NCBI GenBank assembly: GCA_944388245.1
Contig: CALXIA010000005.1
Span: 16,216 to 80,215, forward strand
Length of the DNA stretch: 64,000 bases
Direction of reading: 5' to 3'
Source of the DNA: an uncultured Gemmiger sp.
GTDB lineage: Bacteria > Bacillota > Clostridia > Oscillospirales > Ruminococcaceae
The notes below the pieces were generated by a model, which saw only the letters and a program-made list of their open reading frames with translations, made no database searches and was not told where the DNA came from. The position numbers and the translations under genes are program-made. Within the stretch, counting starts at the first letter, position 1, and the number at the start of each line of letters is the position of its first letter. This document shows positions 7,984 to 15,999 of this stretch, piece after piece.

Positions 7984-8766
7984 CTATCCCCTTTCCTCTT
8001 GTTCCGCCTGTTTCAGTATGGACAGCACGGCCTGGGCTATAAATTCTCCCGCCGTGTCCGGCGCGCATCGTCCCGGCAGGCCGGGCGCCGGGACAAGCCG
8101 CACCCCCAGCCGGGCGGCGGCGTCCTGATCCGCCGCGCCGTGGCCCGCCAGCTCCACCACCTTTGCCCCCGGGGCCAGCCGGGCCAGCACCGATGCGTCC
8201 ACCAGCGGCGCGGGAACGGTGTTCACCACCGTGTCCGCCCCGCCGGCGGCTTCGCTCAATCGGTCGGCGTCCAGCGCCCGGCAGCCGTCCGCACGGGCAG
8301 CCGCCCGGCGGGCCGGGCACCGGTCCACCGCGGTGACCGCCGCCCCCAGCGCCAACAGACGGCGCCCCACCGCCTGCCCCACCCGGCCGTAGCCCAGCAG
8401 CAGCACCGGCGAACCCCACAGGGTCCTGCGGCGATCCTGCAGCAGCAGGGCCAGGCAGCCCTCGGCGGTGGGAATGGCGTTGAGCACTGCCAGTTCCTCC
8501 CACTCCATATAATCCCGCAACACAAATCCGGCCGCCCGGGCCAGCGCCGCCGCGCCCGGACTTACCGCCCCGCCAAACAGCTGCGTTCCCGGTCTGGCCC
8601 GGGCCAGCGCCAGCGCCAGGTCGGGCGAATTTTCCCCCAGCCGGACCCCCAGCAGGATGCAGTCCGCTTTCTCCGGCTCCGCCAGGGTCTGGCCCGCCCC
8701 GGCCAGCGCCCGGGCGGCAGCCCGCATCCGCGCGTCCTCACCCAATACCGCAAATCGCTTGTTCAT
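7984..8766 (-). CDS. dpaA: Dipicolinate synthase subunit A
   Basis: The NAD(P)-binding subunit of dipicolinate synthase (SpoVFA). The 260 residues show an N-terminal domain (FAVLGEDARM) and a central Rossmann nucleotide site (LLLGYGRVGQAVGRRL). The C terminus has VVELAGHGAADQDAAARLGV, where many homologues read D-L-A-S-x-P-G-G-x-D, so this part is divergent. It is slightly shorter than the roughly 290-300 residues of Bacillus SpoVFA. The ATG at 8766 has GGAGGGA upstream; the longer in-frame extension overlaps the terminator of the neighbouring gene and was discarded. Confidence 0.9.
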   Translation of the reverse strand: MNKRFAVLGEDARMRAAARALAGAGQTLAEPEKADCILLGVRLGENSPDLALALARARPGTQLFGGAVSPGAAALARAAGFVLRDYMEWEELAVLNAIPTAEGCLALLLQDRRRTLWGSPVLLLGYGRVGQAVGRRLLALGAAVTAVDRCPARRAAARADGCRALDADRLSEAAGGADTVVNTVPAPLVDASVLARLAPGAKVVELAGHGAADQDAAARLGVRLVPAPGLPGRCAPDTAGEFIAQAVLSILKQAEQEERG

Positions 8767-8793
8767 CTGGCATCCCTCCGTCCACGTATGCCC

Positions 8794-8821
8794 CATGCTA
8801 TGCCGGGCAACGGCCGGTGGT
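8794..8821 (-). promoter_or_regulatory. Possible sigma-K-like promoter of dpaAB
   Basis: On the minus strand, AC (8820-8821), 17 bp, then CATA with a T three bases on (8794-8802). This resembles the sigma-K form AC-N16/17-CATANNNTA. The gene pair is sigma-K dependent in Bacillus. No TTGNNN-N17-TATAMT promoter is seen here. The motif is short and could be chance. Confidence 0.3.
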
Positions 8822-8825
8822 GCGC

Positions 8826-8863
8826 AAAAAAACACGCCGCGGAGGCCTTCCGCGGCGTGTTTT
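8826..8863 (-). terminator. Terminator of the CCA-like gene
   Basis: A perfect 15-bp stem (8829-8843 with 8849-8863), 5-nt loop, and seven T on the minus strand (8826-8832, partly in the stem). It separates the CCA-like gene from dpaAB. Confidence 0.85.
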
Positions 8864-8872
8864 GGTTCCGGA

Positions 8873-9700
8873 TCAGAGAAAACGGGCCAGACTGCGGCCC
8901 AGCTGGGCAAGCACCGGCGCCACGTTCAGCTGTGGCTGCTCCACCACCACCTTGAGCAACAGGGTCAGCACCTTGCCGGCCTTGCGGGCGCCGACCCCCG
9001 CGGCCAGAAGTTCCGCCCTGGTCACGGCCAGCTGCTCCACCCGGAAGGGCTCCCGGCTCATCACCAGTTCCCGGTAGAGCCCGGCCACCAGATCCCAACC
9101 GGGGGCCAGCAGCCCGAACAGCGCGGCCATCTCGTCGCCGGGCAGGGGTTCGCCGTCCGCCAGGCAGCGTTTGAGGGCCAGCCGGTCGGCCGGGGGCCCG
9201 CCCTGGAACAGTTCATCCAGCCGGGCATAGTCCTGGCAGAAGCTCTGCCCCAGCTTCATGCGGCGGGCGGCCTGTTCGGCGTCGGCCCCGCACAATCGCA
9301 GAAACAGCCACCAGCGGCTGAGCAGCCCGGACGGCGCCTGGGCCAGCGGATGCAGGCAGGCACAGCCCCGGATCCCCACGCCCCGCAGGCCGCCCGCCTG
9401 TACCAGCGGGGCCAGCGCCTGGGGGCAGGGGCCGGTAAGGGCACGGTTCAGCTCGTCCCGCACCAGCAGCGGGTCGGCATGGACCAGCCTGGGGGCCGCG
9501 TCCATGGCGGCGGCAAAGCAGTCCCAGTCGGCGGCGGCGCCGCTCTCCGCGGCCAGGCGGATCAGTTGCAGCGCGCGTATCGGGTCCTCAGTGAAAAAGG
9601 GGCCGGGGGCCCCGGTACAGCCCAGTACGGGGCCTTCCGAACCGGGACGGGCGCAGAACCCCTCCGGCAGGCAGGCGGGCGTGAGGGCGGATTCAGGCAT
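8873..9700 (-). CDS. CCA-adding enzyme-like protein lacking the nucleotidyltransferase head
   Basis: The 275 residues match only the neck, body and tail of tRNA CCA nucleotidyltransferases. Near residue 40 is FTEDPIRALQLIRLAAESG, the counterpart of the neck motif RF-x-EDPLRxLRaiRFA. It continues with RDELNRALTGPCPQALAPL, and the C terminus matches the tail pattern (VTRAELLAAGVGARKAGKVL, then PQLN). The catalytic GGxVRD and DxD motifs that should precede the neck are absent. ATG at 9700 carries a near-perfect ribosome site GGAGGTGAT, and murC begins on the other strand 156 bases away, so no head is hidden upstream. Catalytic activity is unlikely; a tRNA-binding or regulatory role is only a guess. 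Confidence 0.75.
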   Translation of the reverse strand: MPESALTPACLPEGFCARPGSEGPVLGCTGAPGPFFTEDPIRALQLIRLAAESGAAADWDCFAAAMDAAPRLVHADPLLVRDELNRALTGPCPQALAPLVQAGGLRGVGIRGCACLHPLAQAPSGLLSRWWLFLRLCGADAEQAARRMKLGQSFCQDYARLDELFQGGPPADRLALKRCLADGEPLPGDEMAALFGLLAPGWDLVAGLYRELVMSREPFRVEQLAVTRAELLAAGVGARKAGKVLTLLLKVVVEQPQLNVAPVLAQLGRSLARFL

Positions 9701-9747
9701 GGGATCACCTCCGTGAAATACCACCGCGGCGCGGCGGTGTGGTTCTC

Positions 9748-9753
9748 ATTATA
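9748..9753 (-). promoter_or_regulatory. Extended -10 of the CCA-like gene
   Basis: Minus-strand TGCTATAAT with the hexamer at 9748-9753; no good -35 at 16-18 bp. Confidence 0.45.
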
Positions 9754-9774
9754 GCAAAAATTTGCCCGGAGTGG

Positions 9775-9802
9775 TTGTTTCTGTACTTAATAATGATATA
9801 AT
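9775..9802 (+). promoter_or_regulatory. Promoter of murC
   Basis: TTGTTT (9775-9780), 16 bp, TATAAT (9797-9802) in an AT-rich stretch about 55 bases before the start. Confidence 0.6.
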
Positions 9803-9856
9803 GAAATACAAGACAGGCACGGCCTGCCAATACATGGCCAAAGGTGGTTTGTGGGA

Positions 9857-11233
9857 ATGGCGATCACAAGCGGGTTTAACAAAGACCTTTTGGCGGGGGT
9901 ATCCCGCCTGCATTTCATCGGCATCGGCGGCAGCGGGATGTTTCCGCTGGTGCAGATCCTGGCGTCCAAAGGATTTACCATCACCGGCAGCGACGTAAAC
10001 GAGGGCAGCATCATCGACAGCGAGCGGGCCATGGGCATCCAAATCTATATGGGGCACGCGGCGGAAAATGTGCGCGGGGCGGACATGGTGGTCTACTCGG
10101 CGGCCATTCACGAGGACAACGTGGAGCTGCAGGAGGCCGACATGCGGGGCATCCCCTGTGTGGAGCGCAGCGTCATGCTGGGCTATGTGAGCCGGCTGTA
10201 CCCCCGCAGCATCTGCGTGGCCGGCACCCACGGCAAAACCACCACCACCAGCCTGATCACCACCATGCTGGAACTGGCCGGGCGGGACCCGGCGGCGGTG
10301 ATCGGCGGCAAACTGCCGCTGATCGGCGGTTACGGCAAGGCCGGCCACGGGAAGAACATCGTGGTGGAGGCCTGCGAATTTGCCGAGACCTTTTTGCGGC
10401 TGGCCCCCTCGGTGGCCGTCATCCTGAACATCGACAACGACCATCTGGACTGTTACGGCACCATGGGCAACCTGAAACTGGCGTTCCGCAAATTTGCCCT
10501 GCTGGCCAGCCACGCGGTGGTCGTCAACGCGGACGACGAGAACACCATGCAGGTGATGACCAGCATCGACCGGGACGTGCGCACCTTCGGCATCCAACGG
10601 CACGCGGACTACAAGGCCGAGAATGTGCGAGAGTACAAGCCGGGTTTCTATGAGTTTGACGTGCGGGAGTTTGGCGAGCCCTACGCCCACATCCGGATGG
10701 CCGCGCCGGGCTACCACAACATCTACAACGCCCTGGCCATGACCGCCTGCGTGCCGCTGGTGGGGCTGTGCCCCAGCGACGCGGAACGGGCCGCCGCCAG
10801 CTTCACCGGGGCGGGCCGCCGCTTTGAGATCAAGGGCGAGGTGAACGGCGCCACGGTGGTGGACGACTACGCCCACCATCCCACCGAGGTGGGGGCCACC
10901 CTCAAGACCGCCCGGGAACTGACCACCGGCACCCTGTGGGCGGTCCACCAGCCCTTCACCTACAGCCGCACCCGCAGCCTGCTGAAGGAATTCGCCCAGG
11001 TGCTGAGCCTGGCCGACCGGGTGGTGCTGACCCCCATCATGGGCAGCCGGGAGGTGGATGACGGCAGCGTGAAGTCGGAGGATCTGGCCGCCTTGATCCC
11101 GGGCGCGGTGGTGGTGGACAGCCTGGACGCCGCCGCGCAGTATATCAAAGACAACGCCAAAGCGGGCGATCTGGTGATCACCATGGGCTGCGGCGACGTG
11201 TACAAGGCCGCCGACAAGATGGTGGCCAAATAA
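9857..11233 (+). CDS. murC: UDP-N-acetylmuramate--L-alanine ligase
   Basis: Adds L-Ala to UDP-MurNAc, the first amino acid of the peptidoglycan stem, in the cytoplasm. The 458 residues show the Mur ligase order: N-terminal UDP-binding FIGIGGSGM, ATP loop GTHGKTTTTS, central EACEFAETFL and NIDNDHLD, and the C-terminal DDYAHHPTEV and HQPFTYSRT. The EACE form of the central motif is common in Clostridia. The ATG at 9857 was chosen over a GTG at 9851 because AGGTGG is nine bases from the ATG but only three from the GTG. It is a single gene with its own promoter and terminator. Confidence 0.95.
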   Translation: MAITSGFNKDLLAGVSRLHFIGIGGSGMFPLVQILASKGFTITGSDVNEGSIIDSERAMGIQIYMGHAAENVRGADMVVYSAAIHEDNVELQEADMRGIPCVERSVMLGYVSRLYPRSICVAGTHGKTTTTSLITTMLELAGRDPAAVIGGKLPLIGGYGKAGHGKNIVVEACEFAETFLRLAPSVAVILNIDNDHLDCYGTMGNLKLAFRKFALLASHAVVVNADDENTMQVMTSIDRDVRTFGIQRHADYKAENVREYKPGFYEFDVREFGEPYAHIRMAAPGYHNIYNALAMTACVPLVGLCPSDAERAAASFTGAGRRFEIKGEVNGATVVDDYAHHPTEVGATLKTARELTTGTLWAVHQPFTYSRTRSLLKEFAQVLSLADRVVLTPIMGSREVDDGSVKSEDLAALIPGAVVVDSLDAAAQYIKDNAKAGDLVITMGCGDVYKAADKMVAK

Positions 11234-11234
11234 C

Positions 11235-11266
11235 AACAAGCGGGGAGGCGCGCCTCCCCGCTTGTT
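11235..11266. terminator. Bidirectional terminator between murC and mazF
   Basis: A 32-base perfect palindrome, GC-rich in the centre with AACAAG/CTTGTT ends, between two converging genes. Confidence 0.8.
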
Positions 11267-11274
11267 TCGCTTTT

Positions 11275-11625
11275 TCAACTGGTGGTCAGGCCCACGCTCA
11301 CCCCCAGGGCCTGGTCCACCCGCTGCTGATCCTCCGGGTCCAGCCGGCCCGCCCGCTCCCGCAGGCGGCGTTTATCCAGGGTACGGATCTGCTCCAGCAG
11401 CACGATGCTGTCCTTGGTCAGGCCGCCCCGGCCCGCTTTCAGCCCGATGTGGGTGGGCAGGCGGTTCTTGTCCTGCCGGGAGGTGATCGCCGCGGCGATC
11501 ACCGTGGGGCTGTGCCGGTTGCCGATGTCGTTCTGCAGGATCAGCACCGGGCGTATGCCCCCCTGTTCCGAACCCACCACCGGGCTCAGATCCGCGTAAA
11601 AAACCTCTCCGCGATGCACTTCCAT
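11275..11625 (-). CDS. mazF: MazF/NdoA-family endoribonuclease toxin
   Basis: A sequence-specific mRNA interferase of the PemK/MazF fold. The 116 residues show GEVFYADLSPVVGSEQGGIR, then PVLILQND and the conserved ITSRQDKNRLPTHI; DSIVLLEQIRTLDKRRL closes the core. This is closest in form to Bacillus NdoA (EndoA). The usual antitoxin gene is not upstream: the next gene is acpS, 60 bases away, and the intervening DNA codes for nothing. ATG at 11625 with AGGGAGG, which lies in one arm of a hairpin. Chromosomal NdoA-type genes also sit near acpS/alr in Bacillus, so the neighbourhood is partly conserved. Confidence 0.92.
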   Translation of the reverse strand: MEVHRGEVFYADLSPVVGSEQGGIRPVLILQNDIGNRHSPTVIAAAITSRQDKNRLPTHIGLKAGRGGLTKDSIVLLEQIRTLDKRRLRERAGRLDPEDQQRVDQALGVSVGLTTS

Positions 11626-11635
11626 GTACGAAACC

Positions 11636-11662
11636 CTCCCTGAAAATTTTTTGGTCAGGGAG
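11636..11662 (-). promoter_or_regulatory. Hairpin that can hide the mazF ribosome site
   Basis: An 8-bp perfect stem, CTCCCTGA (minus strand, 11655-11662) with TCAGGGAG (11636-11643), and an 11-nt AT-rich loop. The mazF Shine-Dalgarno AGGGAGG occupies 11634-11641 and so overlaps the 3' arm. Effect on translation is inferred, not shown. Confidence 0.45.
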
Positions 11663-11685
11663 AGTATGCCCCGGCCGGGCAGGGT

Positions 11686-12060
11686 TTATACCGTTTCCGC
11701 CACCGCAAACGCGATCGCCATTCCCCCGTCGTGGCTGATGGAAAGATGCAGCAGCAGCCGGTTCTCCTCCGCCCAGGCCTGTGCCCCGCCGCTCAGCTGG
11801 TAATAGGGCGCGCCGGACGGGCGGCGCAGCACCTGGATCTCGGCCAGCGCGAAGCCCCCGATCCCCCGCCCGGCCGCCTTGAGAAACGCCTCTTTTGCGG
11901 CCCAGCATCCCGCCGCGCGCTCGGCCCGGCGGGACGGGGCGGTATCCTCCAGCAGGGCGCGCTCCTGCGGGCCGAACACCTTTTGGACAAAGGCCGGCCG
12001 GGCCAGGCTGGTCTGCAGCCGGTCGATGCGCACCGCATCCACCCCGATGCCCGCGATCAT
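11686..12060 (-). CDS. acpS: Holo-[acyl-carrier-protein] synthase
   Basis: Transfers 4'-phosphopantetheine from CoA to the serine of acyl carrier protein. At 124 residues it has the family length. The motifs are GIGVDAVRIDRL at the N terminus (Mg-binding Asp) and WAAKEAFLKAAGRG (catalytic Glu and Lys); LHLSISHDGGMAIAFA closes the fold. ATG at 12060 with AAAGGGGG upstream. It starts from a promoter that shares its -35 box with the pheST promoter, and probably carries mazF downstream in the same message. Confidence 0.93.
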   Translation of the reverse strand: MIAGIGVDAVRIDRLQTSLARPAFVQKVFGPQERALLEDTAPSRRAERAAGCWAAKEAFLKAAGRGIGGFALAEIQVLRRPSGAPYYQLSGGAQAWAEENRLLLHLSISHDGGMAIAFAVAETV

Positions 12061-12085
12061 GGCGACGCCCCCTTTCATTTTTTGT

Positions 12086-12137
12086 AGTATACCACAGCCG
12101 CCGCCCCCTTGCAAACCGGGAAAAACCGTGGTATAAT
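12086..12137. promoter_or_regulatory. Divergent acpS / pheST promoters sharing one -35 box
   Basis: The palindromic hexamer TTGCAA (12109-12114) reads as -35 on both strands. Rightward: 17 bp, then TATAAT (12132-12137) for the pheST T-box leader. Leftward: 17 bp, then TATACT (12086-12091) for acpS. Both -10 boxes are preceded by GTGG. Two polymerases could not bind at once. Confidence 0.8.
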
Positions 12138-12143
12138 CGGCTT

Positions 12144-12408
12144 TGTCAAACGCGTTGACAGAGGAAAGTACCCGCTGGTTTCCCGGCACAGAGAGGGGTC
12201 CCCCGGCTGCAAGGGCCCTGCGGCGAGCGGCGGCGAAGTTCCCTTTTGAGCGGCCCGGCTGAAGGCGATCGCGCTGGTAGGCGGGGACGGATTCCCCCGT
12301 TAGCGGGACAACGAGTGTTTGCTCGAGGTGTTTTGAGCAGAAATCCGGGTGGTACCGCGGAGCTTTTACCGGCTTCGTCCCTGATGCACAGGGGCGGGGC
12401 CGTTTTGT
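12144..12408 (+). promoter_or_regulatory. T-box leader (tRNA-Phe sensing) of pheST
   Basis: A leader of about 320 nt before pheS. The conserved T-box sequence GGGTGGTACCGCGG is at 12347-12360; its TGGT bulge pairs with an ACCA tRNA end, fitting the A discriminator of tRNA-Phe. The specifier is TTC (Phe) at 12239-12241, in the usual context GAAG-TTC-CCTTTTGAG. The terminator is a 13-bp stem (12371-12383 with 12389-12401) plus TTTTGTTTT. Uncharged tRNA-Phe should stabilise the antiterminator and switch on synthetase expression. Confidence 0.93.
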
Positions 12409-12466
12409 TTTGCTCCCCGCCCGAACACGCCGCCCCGCGCGGCACAACGGAAGGAGCAGAAGAATC

Positions 12467-13489
12467 ATGCAACAGATCATTGACCAGCTGACCGCCCAGG
12501 CCGGCGCGGCCCTGGCCGCGGCGCAGGACCGGCAGAGCCTGGCCGCCTTCTGGCAGGAGTACCTGAGCCGCAACGGCAAGGTGGCGGGCCTGATGAAGGA
12601 ACTGCGCAACGTGGCCCCGGAGGAGCGCCCCGCCGCCGGCAAGATCATCAACGACTGCAAGGCGAAGCTGACCGCCGACTACGAGGCCGCCTCCGCCCGC
12701 ATCGAGGCGGCGGAACTGGCCCGGCGCAACGCCGCCGAGGCGGTGGACATCACCCTGCCGGCCAAGATGCGGCCGCTGGGCGGGCTGCATCCCATCACCC
12801 TGGTGAAAAACCAGATCATCGACGTGTTCGCCGGGATGGGCTTTGAGGTGTACGAGGGGCCCGAGATCGAGGACGATGACCACAACTTCACCCGGCTGAA
12901 CGTGCCCCGCAACCATCCCGCCCGGGACATGCAGGACACCTTCTATGTGACCGACGATCTGCTGCTGCGCACCCAGACCAGCCCGGGCCAGATCCGCACC
13001 ATGGACGCGGAGAAGCCCCCCATCAAGGTGCTGGTGCCGGGGCGCGTGTTCCGCAGCGACAGCGACGCCACCCACAGCCCCATGTTCCACCAGATGGAGG
13101 GGCTTGTGGTGGACAAGGGCATCACCCTGTGCGATCTGCAGGGCATGCTGGACAAGCTGGTGCAGGCCCTGTTTGACGAGAATTCCCGCACCCGGCTGCG
13201 GCCCAGCTACTTCCCCTTCACCGAGCCCAGCGTAGAGGTGGACGTGAGCTGCTGTGAGTGCGGCGGCAAGGGCTGCCCCCTGTGCAAGGGCACCGGCTGG
13301 ATCGAGGTGCTGGGCGGCGGCGTGGTGAACCGGAAGGTTCTGGCCAACTGCGGCGTGGACCCGGACGTGTACTCCGGCATCGCCTTCGGCATCGGCATCG
13401 AACGGATCGCCATGCTCAAGTACGGCATCAACAACATCGGCCTGCTGTTTGAAAACGATCTGCGTTTTCTGCGGCAGTTCCAGGAATAA
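12467..13489 (+). CDS. pheS: Phenylalanyl-tRNA synthetase alpha subunit
   Basis: The catalytic subunit of the (alpha-beta)2 enzyme that charges tRNA-Phe. The 340 residues comprise an N-terminal coiled-coil tRNA arm (about 1-90) and a class II core: motif 1 around [10 protein letters not shown], motif 2 with [19 protein letters not shown], and motif 3 near the end ([18 protein letters not shown]). The Cys-rich [17 protein letters not shown] is typical of bacterial PheS. ATG at 12467 with AAGGAG ten bases upstream; upstream in-frame codons belong to the leader. Controlled by the T-box and co-transcribed with pheT 15 bases downstream. Confidence 0.97.
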   Translation: MQQIIDQLTAQAGAALAAAQDRQSLAAFWQEYLSRNGKVAGLMKELRNVAPEERPAAGKIINDCKAKLTADYEAASARIEAAELARRNAAEAVDITLPAKMRPLGGLHPITLVKNQIIDVFAGMGFEVYEGPEIEDDDHNFTRLNVPRNHPARDMQDTFYVTDDLLLRTQTSPGQIRTMDAEKPPIKVLVPGRVFRSDSDATHSPMFHQMEGLVVDKGITLCDLQGMLDKLVQALFDENSRTRLRPSYFPFTEPSVEVDVSCCECGGKGCPLCKGTGWIEVLGGGVVNRKVLANCGVDPDVYSGIAFGIGIERIAMLKYGINNIGLLFENDLRFLRQFQE

Positions 13490-13504
13490 GGAGGGCGCCA
13501 CACC

Positions 13505-15919
13505 ATGAAACTGCCTTACAGCTGGCTGAAACAATACGTAGATATCGACATCTCCCCGGAAGAACTGGAAAAGCGGCTGTTCTCCTGCGGGTTTGAGGTG
13601 GAGGAGCGGATCGACCTGGCCGCCGGGATCTCCCGGGTGGTGGTGGGTCAGATCACCCACATGGAAAAGCAGGAGGGCACCGACCATCTGCACGTCTGCA
13701 CTGTGGACTGCGGCGACGAGTACGGCCATGACCTGATCATCAGCACCGGCGCGCCCAACATCTTTGCGGGGGCCAAGGTGCCGGTGGCGCTGGACGGGGC
13801 CACCCTGCCCGGCGGCATCACCATCAAAAAGCGCAAGATGCGCGGGGTGGAGAGCAACGGCATGATGTGCTCCGGCGAGGAATTGGGCCTGACCGAGGAC
13901 CTGTACCCCGGCGCCGAGGTATACGGCCTGCTGATCCTGCCGGAGGACACCCCGCTGGGCGCGGACATCTGCGGCGTGGTGGGGCTGAACGACACCATCT
14001 TTGACCTGTCCATCACCTCCAACCGGCCGGACTGCCAGTCCATCCTGGGCATGGCCCGGGAGGTGGCGGCTCTGCTGGGCAAGCCGCTCAAGATGCCCGC
14101 CACCGACTACACCGTGACCGGCGAAGGGGACGAGAGCATCCGGGTGCAGGTGGACGCGCCGGATCTGTGCCCCCGGTATCTGGCCCACTATGTGCGGAAC
14201 ATCCGCCCCGGCACCTCCCCCCGTTGGATGCGCCGCAATCTGGCGCTGGCCGGGCTGCGCAGCATCAGCAACGTGGTGGACATCACCAACTATGTGCTGC
14301 TGGAGATCGGCCAGCCCATGCACGCCTTTGACCTGGACAAGGTGGCCGGCCGCCACATCACCGTGCGCCGCGCCGCCCCCGGCGAGAAGATCGTGACCCT
14401 GGACGAGAAGGAGTTCACCCTGACCGAGAACAACCTGGTCATCAGCGACGAGGAAAAGCCGGTGGCTCTGGCCGGCGTGATGGGCGGGCTGAACAGCGGC
14501 ATCAGCGACGACAGCCGTCAGCTGCTGTTCGAGTGCGCCACCTTCGCCCGGGACTGCGTGCGCAAGACCAGCCGCGCTTTGGGCCAGAGCAGCGATTCCA
14601 GCGCCCGGTACGAAAAGGGTGTGGACCAGTACAGCACCGAGCTGGGGCTGCGCCGGGCCCTGCACCTGATCCAGGAACTGGACTGCGGCGACATCACCCC
14701 CACCTGCTTTGACTGCGGCGGGGAGAACACCCCCGCCCCCACCGTGGTGAAAGCGACCCCCGCCCAGATCAACGGGGTGCTGGGCATCGAGGTGCCCGCC
14801 GACGCCATGAAGGAGATCCTGCGGCGGCTGGAGTTCACGGTGGAGGAGAAGGACGGCGTCTGGACCGTGACCGCCCCCCGCTACCGGGAGGACATCGAGG
14901 GTTATCCCGACCTGGCCGAGGAGGTCATCCGGGAATACGGCTACGACCATCTGGTGCCCACCTTCCTCAAGACCGCGGCGGTGACCACCGGCGGGCTGAA
15001 CGCCGCCCAGAAGGCCCAGATGAAGCTGAAACGGCTGCTCTGCGGCCAGGGCTGCTTTGAGGCCTCCACCCTGGCCTTCTACTCCCCCGCCGATCTGGAT
15101 GCGCTGCATCTGCCTGCCGACGACCTGGCCCGCCGGGTCATTCCCATCCTGAACCCGATCAGCGTGCATCTGTCCATCATGCGCACCCTGCTTGCGCCCT
15201 CCATGCTCAAGGTGATCGTGGACAACCTGAAAAAGGGCAACGGTGCGGGCCGGCTGTTTGAGATGGGCAACGTGTACCTGCCCAAACAGCTGCCGCTGAC
15301 CGAACTGCCCAAGGAGCGGATGACCCTCTGCCTGGGTGTATTTGGCCCGGAGGAGGACTTCTTCACCGTGAAAGGGCTGATGGAGGCCATCGGCCAGGCC
15401 TTCGGCGTGGCGCTACGGTACGAGCGGGACCAGGTATGCTGGCTGCATCCGGGCATGACCGCCTCGGTGTGGTGCGGCGATGTGAAGGTCGGCGTGTTCG
15501 GCAAGCTGGCCAACGAGGTGACCGCCGAACTGAAGATCGCCAAGGACGAGAAGGCCGGCCAGAACATCTACCTGGCCGAACTGGACTGGGAAGCCTTCAC
15601 CGGCTGTGTGCCCGCCCTGGTGCGGTACAAGCCGCTGAGCGAGTTCGCCCCCGTGCGCCGGGACCTGGCGCTGGTCTGCGACGAGGCGGTGGCCTGCGGC
15701 GAGATCGAGGCCTGCATCCGCGGCGCCAGCAAGCTGGTGACCGACACCGCCCTGTTCGACCTGTACCGGGGCGACCGGCTGGGCGCGGGCAAGAAGAGCC
15801 TGGCCTTCACCCTGACCTTCCACGCGGACGACCGCGCCCTCACCGACGAGGAAGTGGACACGGCGGTACGCAAGGTATTGAAGCAGCTGAACGGCATGGG
15901 GGTCACCCTGCGCAGCTGA
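13505..15919 (+). CDS. pheT: Phenylalanyl-tRNA synthetase beta subunit
   Basis: The structural and editing subunit, 804 residues. Domains in order: N-terminal PYSWLKQYVDIDISPEEL, an EMAP/OB tRNA-binding fold at about 40-155, the B3/B4 editing core at about 205-380 (SITSNRPDCQSILGMARE precedes it), B5 near 400-475, the synthetase-like core, and the C-terminal FDX-ACB anticodon-binding domain (FAPVRRDLALVCDE, LFDLYRGDRLGAGKKSLAF). Usual length for Firmicutes. The message ends at the strong hairpin 15950-15981. Confidence 0.97.
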   Translation: MKLPYSWLKQYVDIDISPEELEKRLFSCGFEVEERIDLAAGISRVVVGQITHMEKQEGTDHLHVCTVDCGDEYGHDLIISTGAPNIFAGAKVPVALDGATLPGGITIKKRKMRGVESNGMMCSGEELGLTEDLYPGAEVYGLLILPEDTPLGADICGVVGLNDTIFDLSITSNRPDCQSILGMAREVAALLGKPLKMPATDYTVTGEGDESIRVQVDAPDLCPRYLAHYVRNIRPGTSPRWMRRNLALAGLRSISNVVDITNYVLLEIGQPMHAFDLDKVAGRHITVRRAAPGEKIVTLDEKEFTLTENNLVISDEEKPVALAGVMGGLNSGISDDSRQLLFECATFARDCVRKTSRALGQSSDSSARYEKGVDQYSTELGLRRALHLIQELDCGDITPTCFDCGGENTPAPTVVKATPAQINGVLGIEVPADAMKEILRRLEFTVEEKDGVWTVTAPRYREDIEGYPDLAEEVIREYGYDHLVPTFLKTAAVTTGGLNAAQKAQMKLKRLLCGQGCFEASTLAFYSPADLDALHLPADDLARRVIPILNPISVHLSIMRTLLAPSMLKVIVDNLKKGNGAGRLFEMGNVYLPKQLPLTELPKERMTLCLGVFGPEEDFFTVKGLMEAIGQAFGVALRYERDQVCWLHPGMTASVWCGDVKVGVFGKLANEVTAELKIAKDEKAGQNIYLAELDWEAFTGCVPALVRYKPLSEFAPVRRDLALVCDEAVACGEIEACIRGASKLVTDTALFDLYRGDRLGAGKKSLAFTLTFHADDRALTDEEVDTAVRKVLKQLNGMGVTLRS

Positions 15920-15949
15920 TTTCGTTTTCCTGCCAAAGACAAGCAAAAA

Positions 15950-15981
15950 GCACCCGTCGCAACGGCTGTTGCGACGGGTGC
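15950..15981. terminator. Bidirectional terminator after pheT
   Basis: A perfect 14-bp stem (15950-15963 with 15968-15981), 4-nt loop, A-run on the left and TTTGTTT on the right; serves pheT and the converging PASTA gene. Confidence 0.85.
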
Positions 15982-15999
15982 CTTTGTTTGAATGGGTTT

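Noticed and set aside
9700-9856. Missing CCA-enzyme head encoded upstream in another frame
   Set aside because: Only 156 bases separate the start from murC on the other strand, and they hold two promoter elements; there is no room for a head domain.
12146-15169. Minus-strand open frame of 1007 codons
   Set aside because: Antisense to the T-box leader, pheS and pheT; GC-driven shadow.
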